Shown here piece after piece: positions 21,116 through 32,185 of a stretch of DNA of 64,000 nt. The DNA is taken from assembly GCA_006503475.1 (NCBI GenBank), contig RSEH01000172.1:40217-104216 (forward strand), given 5' to 3'. How positions within the stretch are numbered: the first letter of the stretch is position 1; each line of letters starts with the position of its first letter. The translations under genes were made by a program, and so were the position numbers. Source of the DNA: Stentor roeselii (lineage: Eukaryota; Ciliophora; Heterotrichea; Heterotrichida; Stentoridae). The notes under the pieces are model-generated. The model did no database searches. It worked only from the letters and a program-made list of their open reading frames with translations, and was not told the origin of the DNA.

Positions 21116-21910
21116 ATGGAAGGAGATCTCCGCCTGCGAGTGATCGAAGCATTAAAGTACCTAGGCATGAGCCACACGACCCTATCAAAAGAAACCAACA
21201 CAAACCTTCAAGCCCTTTCGCTCTGGCTAGCAGGAAAGCTTCGAGGAAACAACTCAAAGCTAGAAAACGAGATGGAAAAGTGGATCTCAAAGCAGCAAGT
21301 CCCTCGTTTCCGCGATTTATTCCCATCACGTACGGAGATATCCCAATTCCACCGAATAACAAAGCACTTAAACGACACAAAAGAAGGAAAATCAGAGCAA
21401 GTTCCAATCCGCCTCGACATCGAAATAGAAGGAAGACGTTTCCGAGACACAATCACCTGGGAAAGCCACGAGCCTCACTTCACTCCTCATTCATTTGCAG
21501 AGATCGTCTGCGAAGAACAGAAGCTTCCAAGTGCCTTCGCGAAAGAAATAACAAGAACAGTCGAGCAGAAGTTAAGTCGATATGAAAAATACCACCCTGG
21601 CGACTATGAATGTCTTCAAGTCCTTGAAATCGAGGTACGCGTTGATAATTTAGTTCTTAGGGACAGGTTTGTTTGGGATATTAATTGTGTTGACAACTGT
21701 CCTGAAATATTCGCTCAGGCACTTTGTGCTGATCTTGGACTTGGAGGTGATATCGCTGTTAATATCTCTAATGCAATCAGGGAAAAAATCTGTTTTTTTC
21801 AGAAACAACAGCAAAAAATCATGACCACTCCTGAACCTATTGGAGAGATTTATCGGGAAAGACCTGAAGACTGGGAACCGAAGTTGAGGATTATGAATAA
21901 AGAGTTTTAA
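21116..21910 (+). CDS. SNF5: SNF5/SMARCB1-family chromatin remodeling subunit
   Basis: Protein of 264 residues. An in-frame TTG upstream at 21089 is not a start; the ATG is at 21116. Residues 1-60 form a small helical domain of unknown type. Two SNF5 repeats follow: residues about 100-160 (VPIRLDIEIEGRRFRDTITW, then FAEIVCEEQKLP) and 170-230 (LEIEVRVDNLVLRDRFVWDI, then FAQALCADLGL). SNF5/INI1 is a core subunit of SWI/SNF and RSC remodelers that contacts the nucleosome acidic patch. Shorter than animal SMARCB1 (385). Divergent from the J-domain gene, 119 bp between starts. Confidence 0.94.
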   Translation: MEGDLRLRVIEALKYLGMSHTTLSKETNTNLQALSLWLAGKLRGNNSKLENEMEKWISKQQVPRFRDLFPSRTEISQFHRITKHLNDTKEGKSEQVPIRLDIEIEGRRFRDTITWESHEPHFTPHSFAEIVCEEQKLPSAFAKEITRTVEQKLSRYEKYHPGDYECLQVLEIEVRVDNLVLRDRFVWDINCVDNCPEIFAQALCADLGLGGDIAVNISNAIREKICFFQKQQQKIMTTPEPIGEIYRERPEDWEPKLRIMNKEF

Positions 21911-21929
21911 TGTAAGATAATAGTCCTTT

Positions 21930-22760
21930 TCAGGGGTTATAAGTGGATATCAAGTATTCAATACTTTTATTGTAGCTTCCTTCGTTTTTAATCACTGTAT
22001 TTTTTACTAGGTTTTCGTCAGTCCATCCTAAGCTGATGATTTTTTGAATCACGTTTTTGAACTTTTGGTCTAAGTCGATAAGATTTCGAATTGACGGGTG
22101 TTCATGGGTGTTCTTGCAGTTTATGCAAAATAGCTTCGGGTTGCATTTGGGACAAGTGAAGTACTCAGCTTGAATGGTTTTTCCACAGGAGCACTGAAGG
22201 TCCTCGACCAGTTCATCGAGTCTTCGAGTTTTATACTGAGGCTCGAATGAAGGGTAAATCATGATTGAAGGAAGTTTTTCATCGTTTAGTCTCTTTTTCT
22301 TGTCGATTCTAAGAGTTAAACTGTGAATGTCTATTGTTTTGTATGACCCGCTTTCGAACCCGATGTCTAGGTCGGCTAATGACTTGAGTTCTGTCTCTTT
22401 TCCTAATGATAACTCGCTTTCATCGTAGTCTTCCTTTGGAAAGCTTAACTCGAATATTCCGGATTTTTGCATTTCTAAAGAATTGTTTCTTTCGTGCTTT
22501 GTTGATGTCTTTGATTCAGACTTTCGGAGGGTGAAAAGCTTGTTGTTGATTTGGAAATAGTTCAAGGCTCGCTCGTATTCTTCTTGGGTTTTCACCTTGA
22601 TGTCTTCGTTCTGATCGTTTTGGTAAAGAATTTCATAACTTTTTAAATCGTGGTCTGAGAGGTTAAAACGGGACTTTAGATCTTTGAGGAAACGTTCGAA
22701 TTCGGTCACTTTTTTGAAGGACTTTTTGATTTTATCATTGCTTACAAAGATTTGACTCAT
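21930..22760 (-). CDS. PB1-ZZ-UBA protein, p62/NBR1-like autophagy receptor candidate
   Basis: Protein of 276 residues. N-terminal PB1-like domain (1-80) with an acidic OPCA-type segment YQNDQNEDIKVKTQEEY; middle zinc-binding ZZ-like module (about 195-235: CSCG...CPKC...CINC...HEH); C-terminal UBA-like three-helix domain (about 238-275: IISLGWTDENLVKNTV...YLIST). The order PB1-ZZ-UBA is that of p62/SQSTM1, which oligomerises and links ubiquitinated cargo to Atg8. A WxxL-type LIR is not obvious, though SLADLDIGF and GIFELSF are possibilities. TGA stop. The assignment is from domain order, not from close similarity. Confidence 0.8.
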   Translation of the reverse strand: MSQIFVSNDKIKKSFKKVTEFERFLKDLKSRFNLSDHDLKSYEILYQNDQNEDIKVKTQEEYERALNYFQINNKLFTLRKSESKTSTKHERNNSLEMQKSGIFELSFPKEDYDESELSLGKETELKSLADLDIGFESGSYKTIDIHSLTLRIDKKKRLNDEKLPSIMIYPSFEPQYKTRRLDELVEDLQCSCGKTIQAEYFTCPKCNPKLFCINCKNTHEHPSIRNLIDLDQKFKNVIQKIISLGWTDENLVKNTVIKNEGSYNKSIEYLISTYNP

Positions 22761-23945
22761 TTTTATAGATTAATTTGCTAGAAAACTGAATGATTTAATA
22801 AAATTTAGATATGATAATAGGCAGGGTATTGTTGGGAAAGGATTCAAGATGAAATTTTTAATGAATGATTATTGAGAAAGATTACCTGAAGAAAATAGGA
22901 ATTTCAAAGGATTTCCTTGGTAAAAATATAATCAGAAAATGAAAAAAATGTATTTTAAGTACTTTAAGTGTTTCTTATTCAAATGTGCTGTTTGTTATTA
23001 AATTCTTAAAAATTTTTGCGGTAATCTTTCAAAATACCCTCTCTGTATTGATTGAAAATATTTCTAAAAATTTTATATTATTATCGTATTTAATCTTTGA
23101 ATTAGATGAAATTTGATGTTTGAATCAGAATTTAATATTAATCTGAAATCAGAGTTAATTCAATCACTGTAAAAATTTTATATGAAAAGAAAGATTTAAG
23201 GGGTGTATTAATGAAAAGATAGAATTATTTGATTTTAAACAATAGATTTTCATGCTTAAATACTATTATCGGATAATTCCCAATCCAAAAACAAAAGTTG
23301 TATTATAATTCACGTAAAATCCTATAAATAATATAAGTATTCTAACCATCCAAAAAGAAAGGCTTGAATTAATAATTCAAATAATCAATCAAGTGTTCTC
23401 AAATGATTTTCAAAAATGCATCACCTTATTATAACAAAATTATACTATCAGATAAGAGAATAATTAATTTTATTATCAATTATATCAAAGTCATCACATT
23501 AATTTAGATGGGCTCAAACTCAGAAAACAGTAATAAGTTCGATGATCTGTTACTTCAGATGTGAAAATGTGATTAATTATTCAGTCATTCACCAAACTTC
23601 ATCTCTTTCTATTTTTTACTCTTTATGCTACGGTAAAGGATCAGTCGAAAGAAAACTAGATTAAGGTTCTTCAAATCAGTTTAAACATTTGATTGAATGA
23701 GTAAAAATATTTGAATAGTTAACTGACTGTTTTTTTACAGATATCTACGCGAATTTTCCAGTGCAAGATAAGTAAATAGCACAATTAAGTAAAATCAGTA
23801 CAATATCTGATTACAGTTCCACAACATGAATTATAATGAAATAAGAACAACTAATTATATTTCAAGAAATAAAAACTTCCAATCTTCCAACAACCTATCA
23901 TAATCAATTAAAATAACCATAAAAAAGTCCAATAAACAGACAAAA
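22761..23945. other. long AT-rich intergenic region, divergent
   Basis: About 1.2 kb between divergent starts. Very AT-rich with many TTAATT/AATATT motifs. Only tiny ATG frames (one of 18 codons at 23508). No tRNA, repeat array or coding remnant recognised. Much longer than the usual spacer here. Confidence 0.6.
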
Positions 23946-24989
23946 ATGAGAAACCCAAAACTATTTTCAATGCTCATAATGCTAATCTCAGGCTCACTTT
24001 CAACCCTCATCATAAAATCCCTAAGCATGATCAAGACAAACAACTCCGAATTCACCCATCCTTATTTCTTAACAAGTTTGATGTTTATAGGTGAATCATT
24101 CTGCCTCCTTCTCTACAAATACAACCACCCAAGATCCCTCCTGAATTATTCCTACTCAATTCCAGCATTTTTCGACTTATGTGCATCAACCTTAATGCTA
24201 ATCGCATTGATTTTATCATCAGTCTCAGTATACCAAATGATGCGAGGATTGATAATTATAATAGTCGGTCTTTACTCGTCCCTATTCCTAAAAGAAAAGA
24301 TCTTTCCTCACCAGTTTCTCGGAATGGCCTTGTGCTTCGTCGGTCTTTTCATCGTTGGACTCTCCAGCCTTCTAACCTCTTCCACCTCCGCGAAAAACCC
24401 GGGACTAGGAATATTTTTAATGGTCCTGTCACAGTTCTTCGCAGGAGGAATTTACGTTTCCGAGCAGTACCTGATGAAAAAGCAAAAAACTGACCCTCTT
24501 CAAGTAGTAGGAACAGAAGGTTCGATAGGATTCTTTTATTATCTCTTTCTTTTACCTGTTTTAAACCTGATACCCTGTGAAAGTAAAGACTACTGCAATT
24601 TCGGGTATATTGAAAATTCAGTTCAGGCACTTTCTGACATTTTTCATAACTTTTGGCTGGGCATGGCAGTTCTTCAGGTCATGATCTGTGTCACTTTATT
24701 CAATATCTCAGGAGTTCATGTCACGAAACACGCTGGAGCCGTTGCCCGGTCGACGATTGACACAAGTCGAACTCTAATCATTTGGTGTTTAGGAATTCTT
24801 CTAGGGTGGGAAAATTTTAGTTTTTTACAGCTGGGTGGATTCGGACTTGTGGTTTTAGGGACTTTGACTTACAATGAAATTCTTATTTTCCAGGCCTTTG
24901 GAGTCGCCAGGTCAGTTGATGAACGAAAAGTTTATCTTGAAAGTCGTGAAGTGGAGTTGATTGATTATGAGAAAGAAGTAATTAGTTAA
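23946..24989 (+). CDS. SLC35F6-like drug/metabolite-type transporter
   Basis: Protein of 347 residues with ten predicted hydrophobic spans, EamA/nucleotide-sugar-transporter fold. Features shared with SLC35F6: start LISGSLSTLIIK, helix SVYQMMRGLIIIIVGLYSSLFL (family SSFQMLRGAVIIFTGL), VVGTEGSIGF (family AVGTEGLFGF), GVHVTKHAGAVARSTID, and RTLIIWCLGILLGWE. SLC35F6 sits in lysosome and mitochondrial membranes, with unknown substrate. The ATG follows an AT-rich leader. Its stop TAA overlaps the stop of the convergent receptor gene. Confidence 0.92.
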   Translation: MRNPKLFSMLIMLISGSLSTLIIKSLSMIKTNNSEFTHPYFLTSLMFIGESFCLLLYKYNHPRSLLNYSYSIPAFFDLCASTLMLIALILSSVSVYQMMRGLIIIIVGLYSSLFLKEKIFPHQFLGMALCFVGLFIVGLSSLLTSSTSAKNPGLGIFLMVLSQFFAGGIYVSEQYLMKKQKTDPLQVVGTEGSIGFFYYLFLLPVLNLIPCESKDYCNFGYIENSVQALSDIFHNFWLGMAVLQVMICVTLFNISGVHVTKHAGAVARSTIDTSRTLIIWCLGILLGWENFSFLQLGGFGLVVLGTLTYNEILIFQAFGVARSVDERKVYLESREVELIDYEKEVIS

Positions 24990-27900
24990 AAGTCGATGGG
25001 TAACAAGAGTGGAAACTCGATTAACGACCAGCGACTCACCTTGGCCCAGAGACTTCCACCGTTGATGAAATTTTTAGGATTCGCCATCCAAAGCAGCCAG
25101 GCTTTGCCTGCTGAACTGAAAAGATCTGAAAGAAAAACCATCCAAAGGAACCCGAAAAGCCAGGCAAAAAAAGATCTTTCATCAGAAAATTCGTATTTGA
25201 AGGTCAGGGTGACTGTTGCTATGATGCAAGTTATGATTAAAGTGAAAGTCAAAAGTCCTGCCAGGTACTCTTTGCATGCCTTGTTTATTAACATTTGACG
25301 TCTGAGTAAATCTTACTTGAAGCTTAAAGAATAGCTCTTTGGAATCAGTCTTTTCGCGAAAAGAGATTTTAGAAGATAAGAAACGGGCCATATCAGAAAA
25401 GTGGAGAAAAAACTGAGGAAAAAAAGAGAAAAAGAATGAAAAATCAATGAAAATGCTTGAAAAGTTAATAAGTGAAGATGGATACTGGTGAATAAAAGAC
25501 AAACTACTTGTTTTTTTGTGAATTCGATGTGAAGTGGGTAAAATATGCTGATGGTTTTGTGTTCTTTTTGAAGGATCAGAGAAAAAAGTCTGAAATAAGG
25601 CACTTGGACTGAGGCTTTGAAGGTTTTTGCCTGGTTTCGAAGGATTTTAGCTGAATGGGATTTACAGTAGTTGATTTCTGTTACTTTCTGTGGACATGGC
25701 ACGATTTCTTCATCTTCTGTCACGACCATGGCGAAGAACTCGCTGGGTTTTACTTGAAGAGCTTTTAGTTGAGAATTTTTCAACCTTTTCTGCCGATTTT
25801 CAAGATTTTTCAGTCTTTTCGAGTAATCAAAACGCTTTAAAAACAGGTCAACCTGTGTTTCTCTCTGCACATTTTCTTCAAATTCTCTTAAATTTCCTTT
25901 TATTTCAGATAAATTTTGATCTTTTCGAGTCATTAAGAATGAAGTTCTTTGAAAATTCTGAAGATACCTTCTTTGTCTTGGATGCAACTTAGGAAAATTT
26001 TTATTTTTTCCTTCTTCTGGCTTTTCTTGCACGTTTTCAAAGGGTCTTGAGTGCTCGAGTATGCAACTTTTGGATAATGACTCGAGTTCTAATGCAATTT
26101 TACTGTTTTCAGGAATTTCCTGGTGGTGCAAGTCAAGACTACTCAAAAAAATCTCTACTTTTTGGCTTTTTGAATAAATTCCTGATTCTTGAAAGATAAA
26201 AAGTCCGATTTCGCTGTGATTTTTCGAGTAATCCACGAAAAATGCATAAATAATCAAAACTCCAAAAGCACTTTCAAATAGAATCAAAAGATGAAGAGGA
26301 AAACTTGTTTTCCAATTCCAAAAATCAAGAAGAAAAGGCTGTTTTTTAGAGATTTGCAAGAAATTCAAGTGATTTTCAGTGTTATCTACAAGTTCAACTG
26401 AGAATAACGAGAGATGTGAACAAGAGCAAGTAACATTAAGAGTGAAATGATCCAAATGACTTCTTATCAAAGAGTCGCTAATGACAGAAGAGCTCATCAA
26501 CGTGCAGCCTTCATCTGACCAGTTGTTTTTTGAAAAGTTAAAAAAAACACATTTAGGCCGAAGTGCTGCGGCGCGATTTTTAGGTAAGAAGTCTTTTATG
26601 TCGTTTAAGGAAAGTTCCAAGGTAAAAATTAAAGGACTGGTTAAGGACTTGAGGTCTGAGTTGATTGACACTTGAAGCGTTTTTTTTACTAAGGAAGAAT
26701 GAATGTTTTCCTCGTTTGAAAATAAACAACCTGAAACTGAATAGTCGCTTAAGTTAGAACTTACCTCAGGGAATGAAATTGAAATCGAGTTCATTAAAAC
26801 TCGCCTTGGAAATGAAGATAAATTATTCTTTTTTACTATGAAAAATGATGAAAAATTCGTTTCGATCACTTGAGGCCTCTCGTTTAGCTGCTGGTTACAA
26901 GATAAAAAATCAGAAAGTAAAGAAGTGATAACTTCGATTAAAGTTAGGTTCGCAGTTTTTTCTTGTAAAGCTTCTAAAATCACTAAAATTATCGACCCTG
27001 TCCTGATGAAACTTTCAGATGATAAAAATTTCTGAGTTGAGTTCATTTCTATTAAACTGTCTCGGAATTTAACTGGTTGTTGAATACCAAAAAGTTGAAT
27101 ATTTAAACCAAGTAGCAGGTTTAATGATCTTTCTAGAATTTTTTCTGATGTTTCTGATTGGACCAAAGGTAAAATGCAGTTGATTACTGAAATATAAGCT
27201 AAAACTCTATCTTCATTACTAAAGGTCTCGATAATTTCCATTATTTTCTCTAGTTTTTCTGATATTTTTTCTTTTATTTGAAGAGAGCTCTTCCCAAACT
27301 GATTGATTTCAAGTAAAACATTAGAAAATTCAAAAATTAATCTAAAAGTTTCCCCAGGGTCTTGAATATCAAGTAACCCTTCAGCGACACTTACAATTTT
27401 CTCATAATTTTCCAAGTAATTCGCAGTAACATTAACAAAAACTTCACTTTCAGCTCCTAAACAATCAATAATCGCTGCTCTAACCAAAAAGTTTCCCGAA
27501 AAAATTTGAAAATTGACTGAATTTTTGTAATTCCAAGGCTGCACAACAGTATATATAAAGTTTTCTTCATTAATCACCCAAAACGAAAACATTAAAGGAA
27601 AGTCAGGGTCAGTCCATCCTGCAAGATTTCCTGTAAAACTGTCAATCAAGGCCAAGTTTCCTGAAATTTCATAAAAAAAATTACCTGGCTTTGGTTTTTC
27701 ATTTACTTTGAATTGAAACATGTCGACTGTTCTCACTTTTCTGTCGTTGTAATGAAGACTTATTGAATAAGTCTCCCCTTGGCTTAAAGAATTTTCGCCG
27801 ATTGTCAGGACTAAAGAACCTGCCAATGGACTGAATAGCATTAATGTTGATGGACTTGATGAAAATTCCCAAATAAGATCTTCAGGGTTCATTATTTCAT

Positions 27901-30529
27901 TTGAAAAACCTTTAAATGAAAGTTTTTTATTTGGAGTTATTTTTAATATAGGCTTGTTAGAAACTGTCACTTGAATAGAAGTTTCAGGAATTATTCGAAC
28001 AAATATACTGGAATCTGCACTTCGGTTTAAATCTTTCATTAACAGTGTAAATAGAAAAACTGAGTTTACTGAAAAATCTTGCAAAAATCGAAGTTTTTCA
28101 TCAGAAATAGTTTTAGAGTAATCGAAAAAATTACAAGGGTTTTGAGGAAGGTTCTTGTTTTTATATTCAAAAACGAAGCTTTTCCAAGTGTTTTCAGGGT
28201 TTTTTAAGTATTCTTTGAAAATTTCACTGATATCTAAACAATTCCAATGCCTCTCCAGATAACTATTTCTAATTTTTTCACTTGGGTCGAAACTTTCACT
28301 TGAATCTAAAAAAATTGCTTCGTTTTTCTTGATCTCCAAGGCCAGGGTGTTATTATTGATGATAACTACAAGTTTTTTCAATTCAAAAGACGAGGTTTGG
28401 AAGAATCCGATATTTTTCGCTTCAAGATTCGGGAAAATTCCTGAGAAAATAGTGTTTTTAGTTACTGAAATCGAGTAAATCATTGAATAATTCAATAAAA
28501 AAGGGTTAATTGGGACATTCACCTGATTCATTTCAATAAAAAACGCGTTTGAATGAACTGAAAGGACCTCATCTTCCCCTTGCATGATTTTAACCCATCC
28601 CTCTCCTTTAGTAACCAAGCAACTATAAGAAAGTTTAATAGAGTTAAAACTTTCAATATCAACTTGAACAGGCGCCGACGAAATCCTTTCATCCATCACT
28701 TTTTCTATTTCACAGCACATATCCTCTAGTTGTATTTGACCAGGATCACAATTCTCTTTACAAAATTTTCCAACAAGAAAAAAATTTTTTCTACATTTTA
28801 AACATTTTTCCAAATTTTCACAAGTTTCACATCCAGTCATGCAAGGTAAACATTTTTCATTTTCCTGAAAAGTTGAATCAGGGCAAGTGTCAAGACATTG
28901 AAAGCCTTCAACTTGATATGAAAATTTTCCAGTTTTACATTTTGAACAATTTTTATTCGAAGGTCCTAGACATTCAGAACAAGATTGAAAACAAGGAAGA
29001 CATTCACGAAGTTCAACACTCTGGAAAAACGACTGGGGACAGAAAGATAAGCAGGTGTTATTAAAAGAAAAAAAACCTGAAAAACATGAGTTACATTTTT
29101 TTTCATCACATTTTTCACAGTTTTCAGGGCACTTGCTGCAGATTTTCTCAAAGGCGAAGAAGCCATCAGGACATCTTTCCAAGCAAGTTTCATTAAGTTC
29201 CCAGGTCCCTTCATAGCATTTTTCAACACATTTTCGAGTAAGCTGATCAACTTTCAGTCCTTCTCTACATTTAACACAAAAGTCTTTTCTTCCTTGACAG
29301 CCTTCACAGAAACTTGAACAGTCAAAGCACTCGTTTCCAATAAGGAAAGAATTATAAGGGCACTTTTCAATGCAGGTCGATTTGTATTTGAACTGGAAGT
29401 CCTCTGAACATTCAATGCAGTCAAGTGAGTTTAAACAAACCTCGCAGTTGGACTTGCAGTCTTTGCAGAGACCTGCTTCGGGATAAGTTTTTGAAGGGCA
29501 GTTCTCGAGACAAGCCCCTGAGTGGATGAAGAAGGAGCAGGACTTGCATTCGTTTTTACCTGGTCCGTAACATTCGAAACAACTTTCATCGCATTTTAAG
29601 CATTTTCTTGAAGAATCTGTGAAAGTCTTTGAGGGACATATGTCAACACATAAAGAGGATTCTGATAGTAGGTAATTTGGACAGGATTCCCAGCAGAGGT
29701 TGTTTGGATCTTTGAATGGTTTGGATTTTAGGCATTCAATGCAGTCAGTGGATTTTGGACCTTTGCAGGATTCACAGGATGAGTCGCAGTCTAGACATTG
29801 GTCAAGGGCTGAGTTGAAATAGGTTTTTGAGGGGCAGCTTGAAAGGCAGAGTTTTTTATAGAAAAATTTTCCTGTTCTGCAAGAAATGCAGTCAGATTGT
29901 CCAGGCCCATCACATTCCAAGCACTGCTGATGACAAGCCTTACAAAGATCGAGTTGATCTCGATACTGAGAACTCGGGCAAACCCTTCGACAAACTCCAT
30001 CATAAACAGCGAATCCATTTTGACAATTAAAGCAAAAGTCCGCGCTAGAGCAAATCAAACAAGGAGCAATACAATTGACACAAACCGAGCTTTGATTAAA
30101 AAGACCTTCAGGACAGCTCTGCAAGCAAAGCCCGTTGAAAGCGACAAGGCCATCAGGACATTTCAAATAACAAGCCTTCCGACCAATGACAATCAAATCA
30201 CTAGGAAGACAAGAAGTGCAGTTCAAATATTCAGGACCGTCACAGGCTTGACATGAAGAATGGCAAGGCTTGCATTCAAGTTGCGAATTTAGAAACCATT
30301 TAAAAGGGCAGAAAAAAAGACAGGATTCTTGAGAACAGTTCAAAGGTCTCCAAAGAGAAATGATGATGTCTTTGTAAGTGGTTGTTAACAGGTCTGTGCT
30401 TTTGATGTAGGATTCTGAATCATTTAATGGAATATGACGGTACATGTCACTTGGAATTGTTAAAAACAAGGTGTTAAGATTTGACAATACTTCAAATTGA
30501 CTTCTTGAAGACTTCCATAAACGTAAGTC
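24986..30529 (-). CDS. large REJ/GPS Cys-rich receptor, C-terminal part of transposon-split gene
   Basis: complement(join(24986..25301,25317..30529)), continuing the N-terminal part at 32186-33361 on the far side of the transposon. Counted on the rejoined protein (2,234 residues): end of the second LamG (393-420), furin-like Cys-rich repeats (about 455-1005, many CxxC and C-x-GP units), a REJ-like region (about 1010-1500), a GPS cleavage motif CSCSHLSLFSVEL (about 1755), a first membrane span (about 1812), a long basic cytosolic loop, and about four more spans (2066-2234) with a polycystin-like SFFAWLFGFLWMVFLSDLF. No TRP-type channel domain and no PLAT domain seen. Resembles polycystin-1/REJ receptors. 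In the split state, frame 30529 runs back into a stop at 30548-30550 within the transposon. Confidence 0.88.
25302..25316 (-). other. 15-nt spliceosomal intron
   Basis: Minus-strand GTAAGATTTACTCAG, phase 2 (AA|A). Retention gives AAG TAA. Splicing adds 104 codons containing two further membrane spans. T9/A10 present. Confidence 0.92.
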
Positions 30530-30535
30530 ACTGAT
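30530..30535. repeat. target site duplication, left copy (ACTGAT)
   Basis: Six bases directly repeated at 32186-32191. In the receptor gene (minus strand) it reads ATCAGT, spanning the Ile-Ser of the LamG strand. Confidence 0.88.
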
Positions 30536-30545
30536 TGTTAGGTTT
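30536..30545 (+). repeat. left terminal inverted repeat
   Basis: TGTTAGGTTT; pairs with 32176-32185 (inverse TGTTACGTTT), one mismatch. Confidence 0.75.
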
Positions 30546-30565
30546 GATTAATCATAGCCATATAA

Positions 30566-32162
30566 ATGGAGTCTAAGAGGAAGAACAGAAAATCTTCTGT
30601 CAAGAAGATAATGAAAGAACTGCCAGAAAGCCAAGAAAAGATGCGAGAAGAGATTCGAAAATAATGCCGAAATTCGGAGGCTTAAAAGGTCTATGGAGGC
30701 TAGAGATGAAGTAGACCATCAGAGCAAAATCCTCAAAGAATTCGAATCAGAAAAAGATTATTCAGACCATGTTTCTGAATATTCATTTGAAGAATTAGAC
30801 CCAGAGGATATCGTGAATGATGAAGAGCCTGAGACATATACCTATCCTCAACCTCCGCATGGTGCGAACTATTCATATGGAGAGATAATTCAATACTTGA
30901 AATTTGGTACCTATCCTGATAGATTTTACGATCTATCAAGTAGTATATCAAAAAAGAAACGTAAAATCGCAAAGGATAAGTTTAGACAGCATTGTAAGAG
31001 ATTCAAATTCATAAATTTCCCATCAGTTTCACATACTGTTTCAACTTTGATGTACCTTGATGAAGGTACTATGTGTGTTATTCCTTTTGAAAAGGAATTC
31101 AAAAAGATCGTCAAATCTTGCCACGTGAAAAAAGGAGAGCATCTATCTATTCAAAGAACTAAAGAAGTACTAAAGGATAGAGGATATTACTGGCCCAAAT
31201 CAAGAGAAACTATTGAGAACTACTGCAAATTTGAGTGTTCCACTTGTTTCAATGAAATTGGGCTTAAAAATAACCAAAGAAATGCACCATCATGCTCAAC
31301 AATCTCAAGTTTAAAGCCTTTTGAGAGATTGATAGGTGATCTCTATGAACCAGAAGCCACTATTAAGGATATTTTCAATGAAGAGAAAATCTATATATTC
31401 AATATTATAGATCATTTCTCTCGTTTTGGATGGTCAAGAGTACTTAATTCAAAAATGTGCAAGGATGTAGCCGATGCCTTGAGTAATATTCTAGATACTC
31501 TGCCTAAAACTCCGGAAATATACCACTCTGATAATGGAGGAGAATTCATCGGAAAAGAATTCCAGAGAGTTTTAATTCAGAGGCATATCAGGCACATCAG
31601 AGGTCGGCCAAGACATCCTCAAAGTCAAGGAAATATTGAAAGATATAACAGGACTATTGGATCTAGGCTTCTTAGGTTTGTCACTTCATCAAAAAGTGTT
31701 TCTTTCCTGAAAAAACAAGGACTTCAAAATATCCTTAACATTATTGTTGAGAATTACAACTCAACAAGTCACAGCTTTCACAGTTATAAACCAATTGAAG
31801 TCCTTAGTACTACTTCAGAAGCTATATTTGAAGAAATAAGAGCAAGATTTGAAATGAAAAAAAGAAACCTTACTCAGAATTCAACATTAAAACCAGGGAT
31901 GTGCATTATACTTCCAGATATACTAGAGGCAAAAGTAAACTCAAAAGGCTTAACTTGGCTTATCCTTAAAAAAAACAGAATTAGAGAACCTGTAAAGGTT
32001 TATAAAATTCTTGCAAAAGTTTTAGAGCCTGATTCTGGATATTGCAAAATATCCTTATACCAAAATTTTGAAGGTTTATTCAATAGAGAAGTTTACTGCT
32101 CGAACTCCTTGTTCAAGATAATACCTGAGGAAGAGTTTAACAAGCTCTTGAAATTAGTTTAG
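30566..32162 (+). CDS. rve-family DDE integrase/transposase, 5' end frameshifted
   Basis: The ATG at 30566 has the host-like context TATAAATG but its frame stops at TAA near 30662. The frame that follows is open from about 30660 to 32162, and the first ATG in it is 30693 (489 residues). An extra A in the run near 30658 would explain the shift; no 15/16-nt intron fits. Counting from 30693: acidic N-terminus; H2C2 zinc module with H144, H150, C182, C185; catalytic core with D216 (GDLY), D280 (HSDNGGEF) and E316 (GNIERYNR), spacing D-x35-E; a small SH3/GPY-like C-terminal segment. The triad is intact, so the core could be active. No reverse transcriptase, protease or capsid is present. Confidence 0.88.
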
Positions 32163-32175
32163 ATTAAAACTTAGA

Positions 32176-32185
32176 AAACGTAACA
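32176..32185 (-). repeat. right terminal inverted repeat
   Basis: Plus strand AAACGTAACA, the inverse of the left end with one mismatch. Confidence 0.75.

Larger units (their letters stand above)
30536..32185 (+). mobile_element. 1,650-bp integrase-only DNA transposon (Ginger-like)
   Basis: Element bounded by the 6-bp duplication ACTGAT, beginning TGTTAGGTTT and ending with its imperfect inverse (AAACGTAACA), thus with TG...CA ends and about 10-bp inverted repeats (9 of 10 match). It carries a single gene starting about 30 bp from the left end and stopping about 23 bp from the right end, with no other cargo. Removing it with one duplication copy restores the host receptor frame exactly. A retrovirus-type integrase, TGTNR termini and TIRs without reverse transcriptase are the traits of Ginger-type cut-and-paste elements, though those usually give 4-bp duplications. 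Polintons give 6 bp but are far larger. Confidence 0.85.

Noticed and set aside
23508-23564. 18-codon ATG frame as a micro-exon
   Set aside because: No splice site of the 15-nt type follows and no downstream frame continues it.
24986-25294. Separate small membrane protein
   Set aside because: It is the last exon of the large receptor, joined by the 15-nt intron at 25302-25316.
29897-30256. Plus-strand frame of 119 codons in the receptor Cys-rich region
   Set aside because: Antisense of the furin-like repeats, without domain or start context.
30536-32185. LTR retrotransposon or endogenous virus
   Set aside because: There is only an integrase gene, the terminal repeats are inverted and short, and there is no reverse transcriptase, protease, capsid or envelope.
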